Shown here: positions 38,157-47,813 of the stretch, piece by piece
Position numbering within the stretch: the stretch's first letter is position 1
How the letters are laid out: each line of letters begins with the position of its first letter
Assembly (NCBI GenBank): GCA_018267365.1
Contig: JAFDYQ010000021.1
Coordinates: forward strand, 1-64,000
Source of the DNA: Bacteroidota bacterium
GTDB lineage: Bacteria; Bacteroidota; Bacteroidia; Chitinophagales; LD1
Direction: 5' to 3'
DNA length: 64,000 nt
Notes under the pieces: model-generated
Told to the model about the DNA's origin: nothing
Seen by the model: only the letters and a program-made list of their open reading frames with translations
Database searches by the model: none
Program-made: the position numbers and the translations under genes

Positions 38157-39000
38157 TAATACACTGGAGTGGGTCTGCATCAAGCTGTCCTATGTCCTGG
38201 TCTCAGCTCCTGTCACATGCATCATGGCGCTGAATGCGCAGGGGTGCCCTTTTCCGGAGGGTGTATGCAGAGTATATGATTTTGGGCCCTTTTTCAGCGC
38301 CCCGGGTAGTTATATTACAATAGGTGCTTTTCTGATACTATGCCTGCTATACATTGCAGAAAAATGGATGGTACCGACTACTTTTTTTCTTTCGGCCATA
38401 TCATGCATCATCATCTCCCGACATGAATCGAATGGCATTTTTTACCGTGCTACAGTACTCAGCGTGATATGGATCTTTCAGTTTTTAGCCTATTTATTTT
38501 ACCGTCTGCGGCCTGCATTTAGGATAGATATTTACAGGATGCAGTATGGCACGCAGGCTGTAGCCGCAGTTTATACATTGGCCGGTATAGCAAAATTAAC
38601 GGCATCAGGGCTCGAATGGGTAAATGCGGGGGGCGGCTTTCCGGCTCAGATCATGAAGAACTACTCTTACCTCTATTTTGATTCCGGAGATATGACCTAC
38701 ATGCATAGCGGATATATGCTGGCACTCTTTTTATTGCATCATCCGGGTATCATACAGTTTTTTCTGACTATCTCTCTGGTGCTTGAGGTTTTCTGCCTGG
38801 CAGCGGTTTTCAATAAGAGAATCCTTCTTATTTGGGGAGTAGGACTACTGATGATGCATATAGGTATAGCTGCTCTCATGGGGATAGGCATCAGCATCAT
38901 AGCCAAACCGATGGTGGTATTTTTTATAAATCCATTGTACCTGGTGATCAAAGGAATAAGGTATCTGCGGTCGAAATGGGGACTATCGCAAAATAGGTGA
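38134..39000 (+). CDS. Polytopic membrane protein, HTTM/gamma-carboxylase-like
   Basis: 288 residues with about seven hydrophobic segments. The layout (TLAGIAKLTASGLEWVNAGG, then two paired helices and a basic C-terminus) resembles HTTM-domain proteins related to vitamin K-dependent gamma-carboxylase, but the catalytic Lys/His set cannot be confirmed. The start overlaps the end of the preceding small gene, in another frame. Function unknown. Confidence 0.7.
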   Translation: MNPEAKNSNTLEWVCIKLSYVLVSAPVTCIMALNAQGCPFPEGVCRVYDFGPFFSAPGSYITIGAFLILCLLYIAEKWMVPTTFFLSAISCIIISRHESNGIFYRATVLSVIWIFQFLAYLFYRLRPAFRIDIYRMQYGTQAVAAVYTLAGIAKLTASGLEWVNAGGGFPAQIMKNYSYLYFDSGDMTYMHSGYMLALFLLHHPGIIQFFLTISLVLEVFCLAAVFNKRILLIWGVGLLMMHIGIAALMGIGISIIAKPMVVFFINPLYLVIKGIRYLRSKWGLSQNR

Positions 39001-39013
39001 GTGTGAGGATCAT

Positions 39014-39045
39014 AAAAAAAACCCGGCCAAGACGGGGTTTTTTTA
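39014..39045. terminator. Bidirectional terminator between the HTTM-like gene and clpC
   Basis: An A-run and CCCG, a short loop, CGGGG and a T-run: AAAAAAACCCG pairs with CGGGGTTTTTTT (one bulge). It serves both convergent genes. Confidence 0.8.
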
Positions 39046-39061
39046 TTGTACACAGAAGATA

Positions 39062-41623
39062 TTATTCCCCTGTCTGTGTTTCAGCCTTTTTCTTTGGTGT
39101 CTTATGAGAGATCTTGAGTGTTTTGCCCTCCTTGTCATAGTCTACTGTAAATATGTCTCCGGGCTTGGCATTGGCGCGGAGTATCTCCTCAGCCAGCGGG
39201 TCTTCTACATATTTCTGTATAGCTCTATGTAGCGGGCGTGCACCGAATGCAGGATCATATCCCTTATCTACGAGAAACTCCTTGGCCTCATCGGTCAGTT
39301 TGATCTCATAGCCCAGCGTGAGCAGGCGGCCTACTACATCCTTCAGCGCGATATCTATGATCTTGAAGATAGACTTCTTCTCCAGTGAGTTGAAGATGAC
39401 TACATCATCTATACGGTTAAGAAACTCTGGTGAGAAAGTACGACGGAGCGCCTTTGATATGACATTCTTAGACATCTCATCGCTCTGCTCCGATCTGCTC
39501 TGCGTAGCAAAACCTACACCGGTACCAAAGTCCTTCAGGTCACGTGCTCCGATATTGGAGGTCATGATGATGAGGGTGTTTTTGAAGTCTACCTTGCGGC
39601 CAAGGCTATCTGTGAGGATACCATCGTCAAACACCTGGAGGAGGATATTGAACACATCAGGGTGAGCCTTCTCGATCTCATCGAGTAGTACTACAGAGTA
39701 TGGCTTGCGGCGAACCTTCTCGGTCAGCTGGCCGCCTTCCTCGTATCCTACGTATCCCGGAGGAGCACCCACCAGGCGAGATACTGAGAATTTCTCCATA
39801 TACTCACTCATATCTATACGGATCAGCGCCTCCTCAGAGTCAAACATGTAGCGGGCTATGGCTTTTGCCAGCTCTGTCTTGCCTACACCCGTAGGGCCGA
39901 GGAAGATGAATGTACCAATAGGTTTCTTAGGATCCTTCAGGCCTACACGATTACGCTGGATCGCCTTTACGATCTTGGTCACTGCCTCATCCTGGCCTAT
40001 CACTGCTCCCTGCAGCTCTGTACCCATAGAGAGCAGTTTGGAGCCTTCGGTCTGAGCTACCTTGCTCACCGGTATACCGGTCATCATAGCCACTACTTCT
40101 GCTATATCTTCTTCGCCTACCGGATAGCGGGCATTCTTAGAGTCTTCTTCCCAGAGGTTTTTAGCCTTCTCCAGTTCCTCCAGAAGATTTTTCTCACGAT
40201 CGCGGAGACGAGCAGCCTCTTCATACTTTTGAGACTTGACTACCTGATTCTTTTCCGTTTTGATATCCTCTACAGCTTTTTCCAGCTCAGTGATATTCTT
40301 TGGTACGTGGATATTCTTGAGGTGTACACGGGCACCGACCTCATCCAGCACATCTATCGCCTTGTCAGGGAAGAAGCGATCTGTGATATAACGTCCCGAA
40401 AGCTTTACGCAGGCCTGTATAGCGTCATTTGAGTACTCCACGCTATGGTACTCTTCGTACTTCGGTTTGATATTGGTGAGTATCTGCACAGTCTCCTCAG
40501 AAGATGGCGGGTCGATGATCACCTTCTGGAAGCGACGGTCCAGAGCGCCGTCCTTCTCTATATACTGACGGTATTCATCCAGCGTAGAGGCACCGATGCA
40601 CTGCAGCTCCCCGCGGGCCAGAGCCGGCTTAAAGATGTTAGACGCATCCAGAGAGCCGGTAGCGCCGCCAGCACCTACTATGGTATGGATCTCATCTATG
40701 AAGAGGATCACGTCTCGGTTTTTTTCCAGCTCGGTCATGATAGCCTTCATACGCTCCTCAAACTGGCCACGGTACTTGGTACCGGCCACGAGGGCAGCCA
40801 TATCCAGCATCACGATGCGTTTATTGAATAGCACACGGCTTACTTTCTTCTGTATGATACGCAGGGCGAGTCCTTCTACGACGGCAGTTTTACCTACGCC
40901 CGGCTCACCTATCAGGATCGGGTTATTCTTCTTGCGGCGGCTGAGGATCTGGCTCACACGCTCGATCTCAGCCTCACGACCTACGATCGGATCTAGTGTG
41001 CCCTCCTCGGCAGCAGCGGTCACATCGCGACCAAAGTTGTCCAGTACAGGTGTTTTAGACTTTGTATTGCCCGCTTTTTTGGCAGCCGGCTGACTGCCAA
41101 AACTACCGCGACCTTTATCATCCTCATACGGATCTTCATCGCCAGAGTCGCCAGGCAGCTCTGAGCGTGGCGTGTCCTTGATGTCATTTTGCACCAGCTC
41201 CAGCTCAGACTTGAAGACATCATAGTCTACATCATGCTGCGCCAGTATCTGGGTCACGATATTGTCCTTGTTCTTCAGGATAGAGAGCATGAGATGCTCC
41301 GTACCTATCACGTCACTCTTCATGACCTTGGCCTCCAGCACAGTGATCTTCAGCACCTTCTCAGCCTGCTTGGTGAGCGGGAGGGAGTTAGGGTTATACA
41401 CGGTCTTAGATACTTTATCTTTGATCGAGTCTTCTACCAGTTTGCGGAGCATCACAGGGTCTACCTGCAGTGACTTGAGGGTCTTGATAGCGAGTCCCTC
41501 ACCCTCGCGGATCAGGCCGAGCAGCAGGTGCTCTATGCCTATAAAGTCATGACCGAGCCTGAGAGCCTCCTCTCTGCTGTAGGAGATGACCTCCTTGACT
41601 TTCGGTGAAAATTTTGCTTCCAT
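39062..41623 (-). CDS. clpC: ATP-dependent Clp protease ATP-binding subunit ClpC
   Basis: 853 residues with the full ClpC order: two N-terminal Clp repeats (about 5-145), AAA1 with GEPGVGKTA (about 238), a UVR-like middle segment ([21 protein letters not shown], about 440-460) and AAA2 with GPTGVGKTE (about 570). It is the unfoldase that feeds ClpP, and it can disaggregate proteins. ClpP is not in the window. A -7 box (TATATTTG) gives a leader of about 20 nt. Confidence 0.96.
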   Translation of the reverse strand: MEAKFSPKVKEVISYSREEALRLGHDFIGIEHLLLGLIREGEGLAIKTLKSLQVDPVMLRKLVEDSIKDKVSKTVYNPNSLPLTKQAEKVLKITVLEAKVMKSDVIGTEHLMLSILKNKDNIVTQILAQHDVDYDVFKSELELVQNDIKDTPRSELPGDSGDEDPYEDDKGRGSFGSQPAAKKAGNTKSKTPVLDNFGRDVTAAAEEGTLDPIVGREAEIERVSQILSRRKKNNPILIGEPGVGKTAVVEGLALRIIQKKVSRVLFNKRIVMLDMAALVAGTKYRGQFEERMKAIMTELEKNRDVILFIDEIHTIVGAGGATGSLDASNIFKPALARGELQCIGASTLDEYRQYIEKDGALDRRFQKVIIDPPSSEETVQILTNIKPKYEEYHSVEYSNDAIQACVKLSGRYITDRFFPDKAIDVLDEVGARVHLKNIHVPKNITELEKAVEDIKTEKNQVVKSQKYEEAARLRDREKNLLEELEKAKNLWEEDSKNARYPVGEEDIAEVVAMMTGIPVSKVAQTEGSKLLSMGTELQGAVIGQDEAVTKIVKAIQRNRVGLKDPKKPIGTFIFLGPTGVGKTELAKAIARYMFDSEEALIRIDMSEYMEKFSVSRLVGAPPGYVGYEEGGQLTEKVRRKPYSVVLLDEIEKAHPDVFNILLQVFDDGILTDSLGRKVDFKNTLIIMTSNIGARDLKDFGTGVGFATQSRSEQSDEMSKNVISKALRRTFSPEFLNRIDDVVIFNSLEKKSIFKIIDIALKDVVGRLLTLGYEIKLTDEAKEFLVDKGYDPAFGARPLHRAIQKYVEDPLAEEILRANAKPGDIFTVDYDKEGKTLKISHKTPKKKAETQTGE

Positions 41624-41648
41624 TCTATCTTAATTTCAAATACTAAAC

Positions 41649-41656
41649 CAAATATA
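41649..41656 (-). promoter_or_regulatory. -7 promoter box of clpC
   Basis: Minus-strand TATATTTG, a perfect TAnnTTTG, 25 bp before the clpC ATG. No -33 element at the expected spacing. Confidence 0.55.
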
Positions 41657-42091
41657 TGGTCCTGCCAAAATGGCTATTGCGATTTTTGTGTTTTATTGGC
41701 TATCGTCTGTCATGTGCCCTGTCATGCTTATTAAACGCAACGAAGCTCTTTTCCTTATAATTTAAACCCGCCGTGGCATCGCGTCCATAGGTCTATGGGC
41801 GCATAAGGCGGAGTACTATTGTATAGCCTTTGATAAATGTAAGCATTTTGGACTATTTGCTCCGTCATCACTATGTCAAAATGTACCGTGGCTCCGTGGA
41901 TACGGAGCTTTTTTGATACAGACATGGCAGGCGGTGCCGCAGTTGTTTTGCGGCTACTGAGAGGATATATCCCCATTACATTGATTGGCCGGGTGTACAG
42001 AGGTCAAAAAAATGCGCCATATTACAATTCATAGAGATTTTTATTTATTTTTCGACGCAAAGCCTAGATTAGCACTCCATAAACTCAAGCC
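41657..42091. other. Gene-free stretch with structured plus-strand segment (small RNA candidate)
   Basis: This 435-bp gap between clpC and the STAS gene holds no convincing protein gene. On the plus strand it has a 10-bp hairpin (GCGTCCATAG with CTATGGGCGC, 41781-41802, one wobble pair) and, 90 bp on, a strong intrinsic terminator (41891-41914). No gene precedes that terminator, so a plus-strand small RNA of about 150 nt is a reasonable guess. I could not find a good promoter for it. Confidence 0.4.
41891..41914 (+). terminator. Orphan intrinsic terminator
   Basis: GCTCCGT (41891-41897), loop GGAT, ACGGAGC (41902-41908), then six T residues. Strong by form, but there is no gene on the plus strand before it. 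Confidence 0.75.
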
Positions 42092-42460
42092 ATGAAATTT
42101 TCCATCGACAAAAGAGAGCGGTTCTGTGTACTGAAAATAGATGAGGAGAAACTGCTCAGCAACTTCGCTCCACTGCTGAAGTCTGAGCTCGTGATGCTGC
42201 ATACAGAGGGATTCAAGAATATCATACTGGACCTCTCTCCGGTACAGTTTGTCGACTCATCCGGCCTGAGCGCACTGCTGGTAGGCAATCGCCTCAGCAA
42301 GGAGTCCGGAGGCACTTTTGTGCTGACCAATCTGAATACGCATATCCAGAAACTGATCAAGATATCTCAACTGGAGTCTATCCTGAATATCGTCCCTACA
42401 CTGGCAGAGTCTATAGACTTTGTGATGATGGAAGAGCTGGACAGAGACCTGAGAGGCTAA
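42092..42460 (+). CDS. STAS domain anti-sigma factor antagonist-like protein
   Basis: 122 residues, a single STAS domain. The phosphorylation motif is DSSGLS at 55-60, with S57 matching the regulatory Ser of SpoIIAA/RsbV. No RsbW-like kinase is nearby, so the partner is unknown. RNase Z follows 12 bp later, on the same transcript. Confidence 0.9.
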   Translation: MKFSIDKRERFCVLKIDEEKLLSNFAPLLKSELVMLHTEGFKNIILDLSPVQFVDSSGLSALLVGNRLSKESGGTFVLTNLNTHIQKLIKISQLESILNIVPTLAESIDFVMMEELDRDLRG

Positions 42461-42472
42461 AAAATACGGCGC

Positions 42473-43384
42473 ATGCATTTTGAGCTGACGATACTGGGCA
42501 GCAATGGCGCCATACCCGCCTACGACCGGCACCCCACTTCCCATTTTTTGAATTACAACGGTGATGGCTTTCTGCTGGACTGTGGCGAAGGCACACAGAT
42601 GCAGATGGCCAGGTACAATATCAAACGGGGCCGTCTGGACCACATCTTTATCACCCATCTGCACGGAGATCACTTCTTTGGCCTCATGGGGTTGATCACT
42701 TCATTTAACCTCAACTATCGCGAGCATACACTGCATATACATGGTCCTAAAGGCATAGAGGATATCGTGCGTGCACACTTTACTTATGCTCAGACCCAGC
42801 TGCGGTATCCTATAGCATTTCATGTAGTGGCCGATGACAGACCACAGGTTGTTTTTGAAAACAGCCAGCTCACGGTAGAGAGCATCATACTGAAGCATCG
42901 CATACCTACTACGGGGTACCTTTTTCGCGAAAAGCAGGGTCAGCGCAAGATTTTACCTGAAAAAATAGCGCTGCACGAGATACCTGTGCATGAAATCGGA
43001 CGGATCAAGCTGGGTGCAGATTATACCAGGCCCGACGGCATAGTGGTGGCAAATACTGAGCTGACCACTGATCCGGCACCAGCCAAGAGCTACGCTTTTT
43101 GTACGGATACAATATATACAGAATCATTCCTCGATCAGATCAGTGGTGTCACTGTACTCTATCATGAGGCTACCTTTGTGAATATGCATAAGGAACGCGC
43201 GGCCGAAACTATGCACTCTACCACTACAGAGGCTGCGACCATAGCGCTGAAAGCTAACGCCGGCAAGCTCATTATCGGTCACTACTCCGCCAGGTATGAG
43301 GATCTGGAGCCACTGCTAGCAGAGTGCAAAGAGGTGTTTACCAATACGGAGCTGGCTATAGAAGGGCAATCATACCTTATATAG
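42473..43384 (+). CDS. rnz: Ribonuclease Z
   Basis: 303 residues, the size of the short RNase Z form. Metallo-beta-lactamase fold with the zinc motif THLHGDH (61-67), further His/Asp ligands around YHEATF, and HYSARYEDLEPL near the end. It matures tRNA 3' ends. In an operon with the STAS gene. Confidence 0.95.
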   Translation: MHFELTILGSNGAIPAYDRHPTSHFLNYNGDGFLLDCGEGTQMQMARYNIKRGRLDHIFITHLHGDHFFGLMGLITSFNLNYREHTLHIHGPKGIEDIVRAHFTYAQTQLRYPIAFHVVADDRPQVVFENSQLTVESIILKHRIPTTGYLFREKQGQRKILPEKIALHEIPVHEIGRIKLGADYTRPDGIVVANTELTTDPAPAKSYAFCTDTIYTESFLDQISGVTVLYHEATFVNMHKERAAETMHSTTTEAATIALKANAGKLIIGHYSARYEDLEPLLAECKEVFTNTELAIEGQSYLI

Positions 43385-43391
43385 AAGAAAG

Positions 43392-44417
43392 TCAGATTTT
43401 CTTTTCATCAAAGATGCCGTGTATCTCGCGGAGCTGATGTTTGCGGTTTACTATAGCATTGTCAAAATTCCACTCTACTTTTTTCTCAAAAGGGTGCTGG
43501 CGGACCTTGCAATCTTTGACCATGCACAGCGGGCAGCTGATAGGCAGACAGGGGTCCGGGTGGATGAAAACCTCTACCGGATAGTCGCTATGTGTATTGA
43601 TCAGCTCGGCCACATCGTCTATCTCGGTGTGTGTCTGCTCCAGCGTATAATACCAAGGCATGGTGACGTGACAGTCTATGTGGAGGGTGCTGCCGTACTG
43701 TATCACACGCAGGTTGTGGACGTCTATCCAGGCGTCACGGCGGTGTGCATTGAGATCCGCTACGATCGGATTGATGATCTCGGCGTCCGTTTCATCCATG
43801 ATACCCTGCAGGGATTTGCGCACCAGCCTGAAGCCTGTCACGGACACATACAGACCAGCCAGTATAGCAAAAACATTATCCAATATGGGCATATCTGTGA
43901 GCCAGATCACGGTGACACCCGCCAGAATACCGAGGGAGATGTAGCCATCGGTCTGCAGATGTTTGCCATCGGCCTCCAGTATGAGCGAGCGGTATGTTTT
44001 AGCCCTGCGCTCCAGATAATGCCCTAAAGCGAAATTGGCCAGTCCGGTCACTACTATGAGCACTGCACCGATCTCCATGTGTGCCACCGGCTCAGGGTGT
44101 ATGAATCCTAAAATGGCCTTCCATACTATAAGTAGAGAGGCAATAAGAATAAGTACACCTTCAAATCCTGCTGAGAGAAATTCAATTTTGCCGTGACCAT
44201 AGGGGTGGTCCAGATCTTTAGGCTTAGCGGATAGGAAGAGGCTGTATAGAGCAAATGCACCGGCTACAATATTGACAATAGCCTCCAGTGCATCAGTGAG
44301 GATAGTATTGGAGTGGGTGAAGTAATAAGCTGCAAACTTCACCATCATGATAAACACTCCGAGCACCACAGCCAGCTGCTGTATCCTTAAAATATTTCTC
44401 TCTCTGTTTTCCTGCAC
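43392..44417 (-). CDS. Cation diffusion facilitator transporter with Cys-rich tail
   Basis: 341 residues from a GTG at 44417. A longer frame to 44492 runs through the proS terminator, so it is rejected. Six transmembrane segments, the HSNTILTDALEA and ADGKHLQTDG metal-site motifs and a cytoplasmic C-terminal domain (IDCHVTMPWYYTLEQTHTEI) mark the CDF family (Zn/Fe/Mn/Co export by proton antiport). A tail with Cys spacing C-x4-C-x2-C-x4-C follows HPDP. The -7 box TAAGTTTG ends only 5 bp before the GTG, so the mRNA may be nearly leaderless. Confidence 0.85.
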   Translation of the reverse strand: MQENRERNILRIQQLAVVLGVFIMMVKFAAYYFTHSNTILTDALEAIVNIVAGAFALYSLFLSAKPKDLDHPYGHGKIEFLSAGFEGVLILIASLLIVWKAILGFIHPEPVAHMEIGAVLIVVTGLANFALGHYLERRAKTYRSLILEADGKHLQTDGYISLGILAGVTVIWLTDMPILDNVFAILAGLYVSVTGFRLVRKSLQGIMDETDAEIINPIVADLNAHRRDAWIDVHNLRVIQYGSTLHIDCHVTMPWYYTLEQTHTEIDDVAELINTHSDYPVEVFIHPDPCLPISCPLCMVKDCKVRQHPFEKKVEWNFDNAIVNRKHQLREIHGIFDEKKI

Positions 44418-44422
44418 GGACG

Positions 44423-44430
44423 CAAACTTA
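44423..44430 (-). promoter_or_regulatory. -7 promoter box of the CDF transporter gene
   Basis: Minus-strand TAAGTTTG, a perfect TAnnTTTG, just 5 bp before the GTG start. No clear -33 element. Confidence 0.5.
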
Positions 44431-44460
44431 GTGAAAGAAAATCCATGGTGACATGCCCTA

Positions 44461-44490
44461 TAAATAAAAGAGCCGCGACCAGCGCGGCTC
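44461..44490 (-). terminator. Intrinsic terminator of proS
   Basis: On the minus strand GAGCCGCG and CGCGGCTC (44490-44483 with 44477-44470) form a perfect 8-bp stem with a 5-nt loop, followed by CTTTTATTTA. It lies 20 bp after the proS stop. Confidence 0.85.
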
Positions 44491-44510
44491 AAGTATGTGG
44501 GCTAGTCAGA

Positions 44511-45983
44511 TCAATAGGCTCTCGCAAAGATCACTCTCTCCTTCGATGGCGCACCGGAGAAAATGCACTTGCCGTCTTCCTGAGGATTATTCAGAGGGAT
44601 GCAACGGATAGTGGCTTTGGTCAGTTCTTTGATCTTCTCCTCGGTCTCTGAGGTGCCGTCCCAGTGCGCAGAGATAAAGCCCGGCTCCTCGATCAGCTTC
44701 TCGAATTCCTCCCAAGTATCAGCCTTGCGGATATGGCTCTCGCGGAACGATAGCGCTTTGTTGTACATATTCTGCTGGATGTCGTTCAGCAGATTATCTA
44801 TATGATCTGCGATGCCGTCAAACGATACTGTGCCTTTCTCCTTGGTATCGCGCCGGGCTACTTCTACTGTGTTGCCCTCATAGTCGCGCATACCCATGGC
44901 GAGGCGTACAGGTACACCGCGCATCTCATACTCAGCAAACTTGAAGCCCGGACGCTTCTGATCGTCGTCGTCAAATTTGGCAGAGATACCCCGCTTCTTG
45001 AGTTCGTCCAGCAGCGGCTTTATCTTGTCATAGATCTTATTGAGGTCTTCAGCGCCCTTGTGGATCGGCACGATCACTACCTGCAGCGGAGCCAGCTTAG
45101 GTGGCAGTACGAGGCCATCGTCATCACTATGTGCCATGATGAGCGCACCGATCAGACGCGTAGAGACACCCCATGAGGTAGCCCATACATGCTCTTGTTT
45201 ACCTTCCTTATTCAGGAACTGCACGTCAAATGCTTTGGCAAAATTCTGCCCGAGGAAGTGTGAGGTGCCTGCCTGCAGTGCCTGGCCGTCCTGCATCATA
45301 GCCTCTATGCAGTAAGTCTCTACAGCCCCGGCAAAGCGCTCATTAGGGCTCTTGCGGCCGCGGATCACCGGGAGCGCCATATAGGTCTCAGCGAAATGGG
45401 CATAAACCTCCAGCATGCGCTCCGTCTCTTCTATCGCCTCCTGTGCGGTAGCGTGCGCGGTATGGCCCTCCTGCCAGAGAAACTCTGCCGTACGCAGGAA
45501 GAGGCGCGTACGCATCTCCCAGCGCATCACGTTTGCCCACTGATTGATAAGCAGCGGGAGGTCACGGTAGGAATGTATCCAGTTCTTATACTGATTCCAG
45601 ATGATGGTCTCTGAGGTAGGACGGATGATCAGCTCCTCTTCCAGCTTAGCCTCCGGGTCTACGATCACGCCTTTGCCATCAGGATCATTTTTCAGCCTAT
45701 AGTGAGTCACTACGGCACATTCTTTGGCGAAGCCCTCTACGTGTGCTGCTTCTTTGCTGAGAAAGCTCTTGGGGATCAGGAGGGGGAAATAAGCATTGAC
45801 GTGACCCGTATCTTTGAACATCCGATCCAGAGCACCCTGCATCCGCTCCCATATACCAAAGCCGTAAGGACGGATGACCATACAGCCGCGCACCGGAGAA
45901 TAATCTGCCATGCCGCTCTTTAGTACGAGATCATTGTACCACTTAGAGTAGTCCTCCTGCCTGCTTGTTATTTCTTTAGCCAT
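44511..45983 (-). CDS. proS: Proline-tRNA ligase, archaeal/eukaryal type
   Basis: 490 residues, the short form without the editing insertion of the bacterial type. Class II motif 2 region [15 protein letters not shown], the Pro-specific TSE, an anticodon-binding domain ([14 protein letters not shown]) and a zinc-like C-terminal domain ending in Tyr (RVIFARAY) are all of the type 3 group. It charges tRNA-Pro. This type is normal in Bacteroidota. Divergent from the Gly/Tyr-rich gene. Confidence 0.95.
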   Translation of the reverse strand: MAKEITSRQEDYSKWYNDLVLKSGMADYSPVRGCMVIRPYGFGIWERMQGALDRMFKDTGHVNAYFPLLIPKSFLSKEAAHVEGFAKECAVVTHYRLKNDPDGKGVIVDPEAKLEEELIIRPTSETIIWNQYKNWIHSYRDLPLLINQWANVMRWEMRTRLFLRTAEFLWQEGHTAHATAQEAIEETERMLEVYAHFAETYMALPVIRGRKSPNERFAGAVETYCIEAMMQDGQALQAGTSHFLGQNFAKAFDVQFLNKEGKQEHVWATSWGVSTRLIGALIMAHSDDDGLVLPPKLAPLQVVIVPIHKGAEDLNKIYDKIKPLLDELKKRGISAKFDDDDQKRPGFKFAEYEMRGVPVRLAMGMRDYEGNTVEVARRDTKEKGTVSFDGIADHIDNLLNDIQQNMYNKALSFRESHIRKADTWEEFEKLIEEPGFISAHWDGTSETEEKIKELTKATIRCIPLNNPQEDGKCIFSGAPSKERVIFARAY

Positions 45984-46326
45984 TTTGTCATTTATATTTA
46001 TTTAACGCGGTTATACTTTCTATCGCTATGCTGCGTTATACGCACGGCGGTGTTGGGTTAATTTTGAGAAATGTGGCGCAAAATAGAGAGAAAACGTCAT
46101 TTCCGGCTGTACATCAGGATTTTCGACCAGAAAGGCTACCGGATGCCGTGAGCTGAAATGACACACGAGGTCGCGGCACCATGAGGATGGCGGTTGTTAA
46201 GACAACTAAAAAAGCGATCAAATGGTATAGCATTTGCTCTGTTAAATATACCGGCAATATAGCAAAATCAAGGATTTTAAACTAATGTGGCGTAACTTTG
46301 TCTATACAAATACAACAATAAAAATC
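45984..46326. other. Divergent promoter region between proS and the Gly/Tyr-rich gene
   Basis: 343 bp without a gene. The plus side has a perfect -7 box (46293-46300). The minus side has only a near match (TATTTTG near 46078-46084). I see no tRNA or hairpin with a T-tract in it. Confidence 0.5.
46293..46300 (+). promoter_or_regulatory. -7 promoter box of the Gly/Tyr-rich gene
   Basis: TAACTTTG, a perfect TAnnTTTG, 26 bp before the ATG at 46327. It puts the upstream in-frame ATG (46285) outside the mRNA. Confidence 0.6.
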
Positions 46327-47715
46327 ATGTCTCGCATCAAAATATTTTTTATAACCCTGCTCTGCAGTCTGGTGGGTATCGGTGGTGTTTTCGCTCAGAC
46401 AGACGATGTTTACTACGATGCCAAAAGCAGCCGTGGAAGCGCCAATCAGGAGGACTATCAGCAGCAGTATAATGGCCAGGATAATAGTAGCAGCCAGCAG
46501 CAACAATCTACAGACGACAATGACGGATATAGCAAAAGCTCTACATCCAGTCAAAACTATAGTGGCAACAGCAGCTCTACCGGCAGCAACAACGGAGGAA
46601 CCTATAATAGTAACACCTATAGCGACGCCTATTCAGGAGATGAATACTGGGATGATGACAGCTATAACTACACCAGTCGCCTGAGGAGATATTATACTCC
46701 CGGGTATAATATGAGCTACTATGATGACTGGTATACGCCCTATTATTATTGGGGCTCACCTTATTATTCTTCGTATGGCTATGGCTATAGTCCTTACTAC
46801 AGTAGTTGGTATAGTCCCTACTATGGTGGTGGCTTTGGCATGGGGTATGGTTATGGATTTGGCTTGAGCATGGGCTACGGATATGGATACGGCATGGGCT
46901 TGGGCTATAGTGGCTTTGGGCTCGGCTATGGCTGGGGCGGCTACTACGGAGGCTGGTATAGCCCTTGGTATACCGGATACTATGGTTATGGTTTGGGCTA
47001 TGGCTATGGGGGGTATGGATACCACCACGGGTTTTATGACTATGGCTATGGCAACTGGGCTGGCCACTCGACCTACTATGGCCCTCGCCACAGAACCTCC
47101 ACTGTAGGAAACAATACTACCTACCACAATGTGGACCGGGCTGTGACCAATTATCACAAAGAAGCTACAGCCTCGCCAAATGGTAGCCGCTCTATGAATA
47201 ATAACAATATCAATCGCAGTGGTAGTGGCAGGGAAAGCCTCAGTCGCGATGACAGACCGTATAATCGTGCGAGTGATCCACAGATCAATCGTGGTGTAGA
47301 TAGGAATAATAACATTCAGCGCGGTGATAGCAGGCAGTTTGACCGCCAGTCAATGAATAATGCCAATAACCGCAGTATAGACCAGAGCCGCCAGATGGAT
47401 CGCGGATATCAGAATCAAAGCCGGCAGTTTAATAATAATCCACAGCAGTATCACAGCGAGTCCCGTGGCAATTTTGAATCAAGGGGCTATCAACAATCAC
47501 AACCCCGTATGAACGTTCAGCCCAGATCTTTTGATGGTGGTAGCCGTGGCGGATTCAGCAATGGAGGTGGATTTGGTGGAGGCAATCGCAGCTTTGGTGG
47601 TGGAGGCTTCAGCGGTGGTAGCCGTGGCGGCTTCAGCGGCGGTGGCGGTGGGTTTGGCGGCGGCCGTGGCGGTGGATTCGGTGGCGGTGGCGGCGGCCAC
47701 GGTGGCAGGCGCTAA
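46327..47715 (+). CDS. Secreted Gly/Tyr-rich and Gly/Arg-rich low-complexity protein
   Basis: 462 residues with a signal peptide (about 1-22, ending GVFAQ). Then come a Gln/Ser/Asn stretch (about 30-95), a Tyr-rich and then Gly/Tyr-rich core (GYGYGYGMGLGYSG pattern, about 115-250), an Asn/Arg/Gln-rich middle (about 280-400) and a Gly/Phe/Arg-rich tail ending GGGGGGHGGRR. It lacks catalytic motifs. Such composition is known from matrix, adhesive or phase-separating proteins; here this is inference. A hairpin downstream separates it from the FadL gene. Confidence 0.75.
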   Translation: MSRIKIFFITLLCSLVGIGGVFAQTDDVYYDAKSSRGSANQEDYQQQYNGQDNSSSQQQQSTDDNDGYSKSSTSSQNYSGNSSSTGSNNGGTYNSNTYSDAYSGDEYWDDDSYNYTSRLRRYYTPGYNMSYYDDWYTPYYYWGSPYYSSYGYGYSPYYSSWYSPYYGGGFGMGYGYGFGLSMGYGYGYGMGLGYSGFGLGYGWGGYYGGWYSPWYTGYYGYGLGYGYGGYGYHHGFYDYGYGNWAGHSTYYGPRHRTSTVGNNTTYHNVDRAVTNYHKEATASPNGSRSMNNNNINRSGSGRESLSRDDRPYNRASDPQINRGVDRNNNIQRGDSRQFDRQSMNNANNRSIDQSRQMDRGYQNQSRQFNNNPQQYHSESRGNFESRGYQQSQPRMNVQPRSFDGGSRGGFSNGGGFGGGNRSFGGGGFSGGSRGGFSGGGGGFGGGRGGGFGGGGGGHGGRR

Positions 47716-47746
47716 TCACTTTCTGTAAAGATCAATCAAAATCGTG

Positions 47747-47790
47747 TGGCGGAATCAGCGATCATCCAGGTGATAGGGATTCCGCCATTT
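47747..47790 (+). terminator. Hairpin between the Gly/Tyr-rich gene and the FadL gene
   Basis: TGGCGGAATC (47747-47756) pairs perfectly with GATTCCGCCA (47778-47787), with an inner ATCA/TGAT stem, then TTTAGTG. Long stem, short T-tract. Confidence 0.6.
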
Positions 47791-47813
47791 AGTGACATAT
47801 CAAATAGTGTATC

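Noticed and set aside
41755-41976. A 73-residue minus-strand reading frame in the gap upstream of clpC
   Set aside because: No family, no ribosome-binding or promoter signal, and it spans the hairpin and the orphan terminator; composition looks non-coding.
44418-44492. Extension of the CDF frame to an ATG at 44492
   Set aside because: It would run through the proS terminator hairpin and the -7 box of the CDF gene itself.
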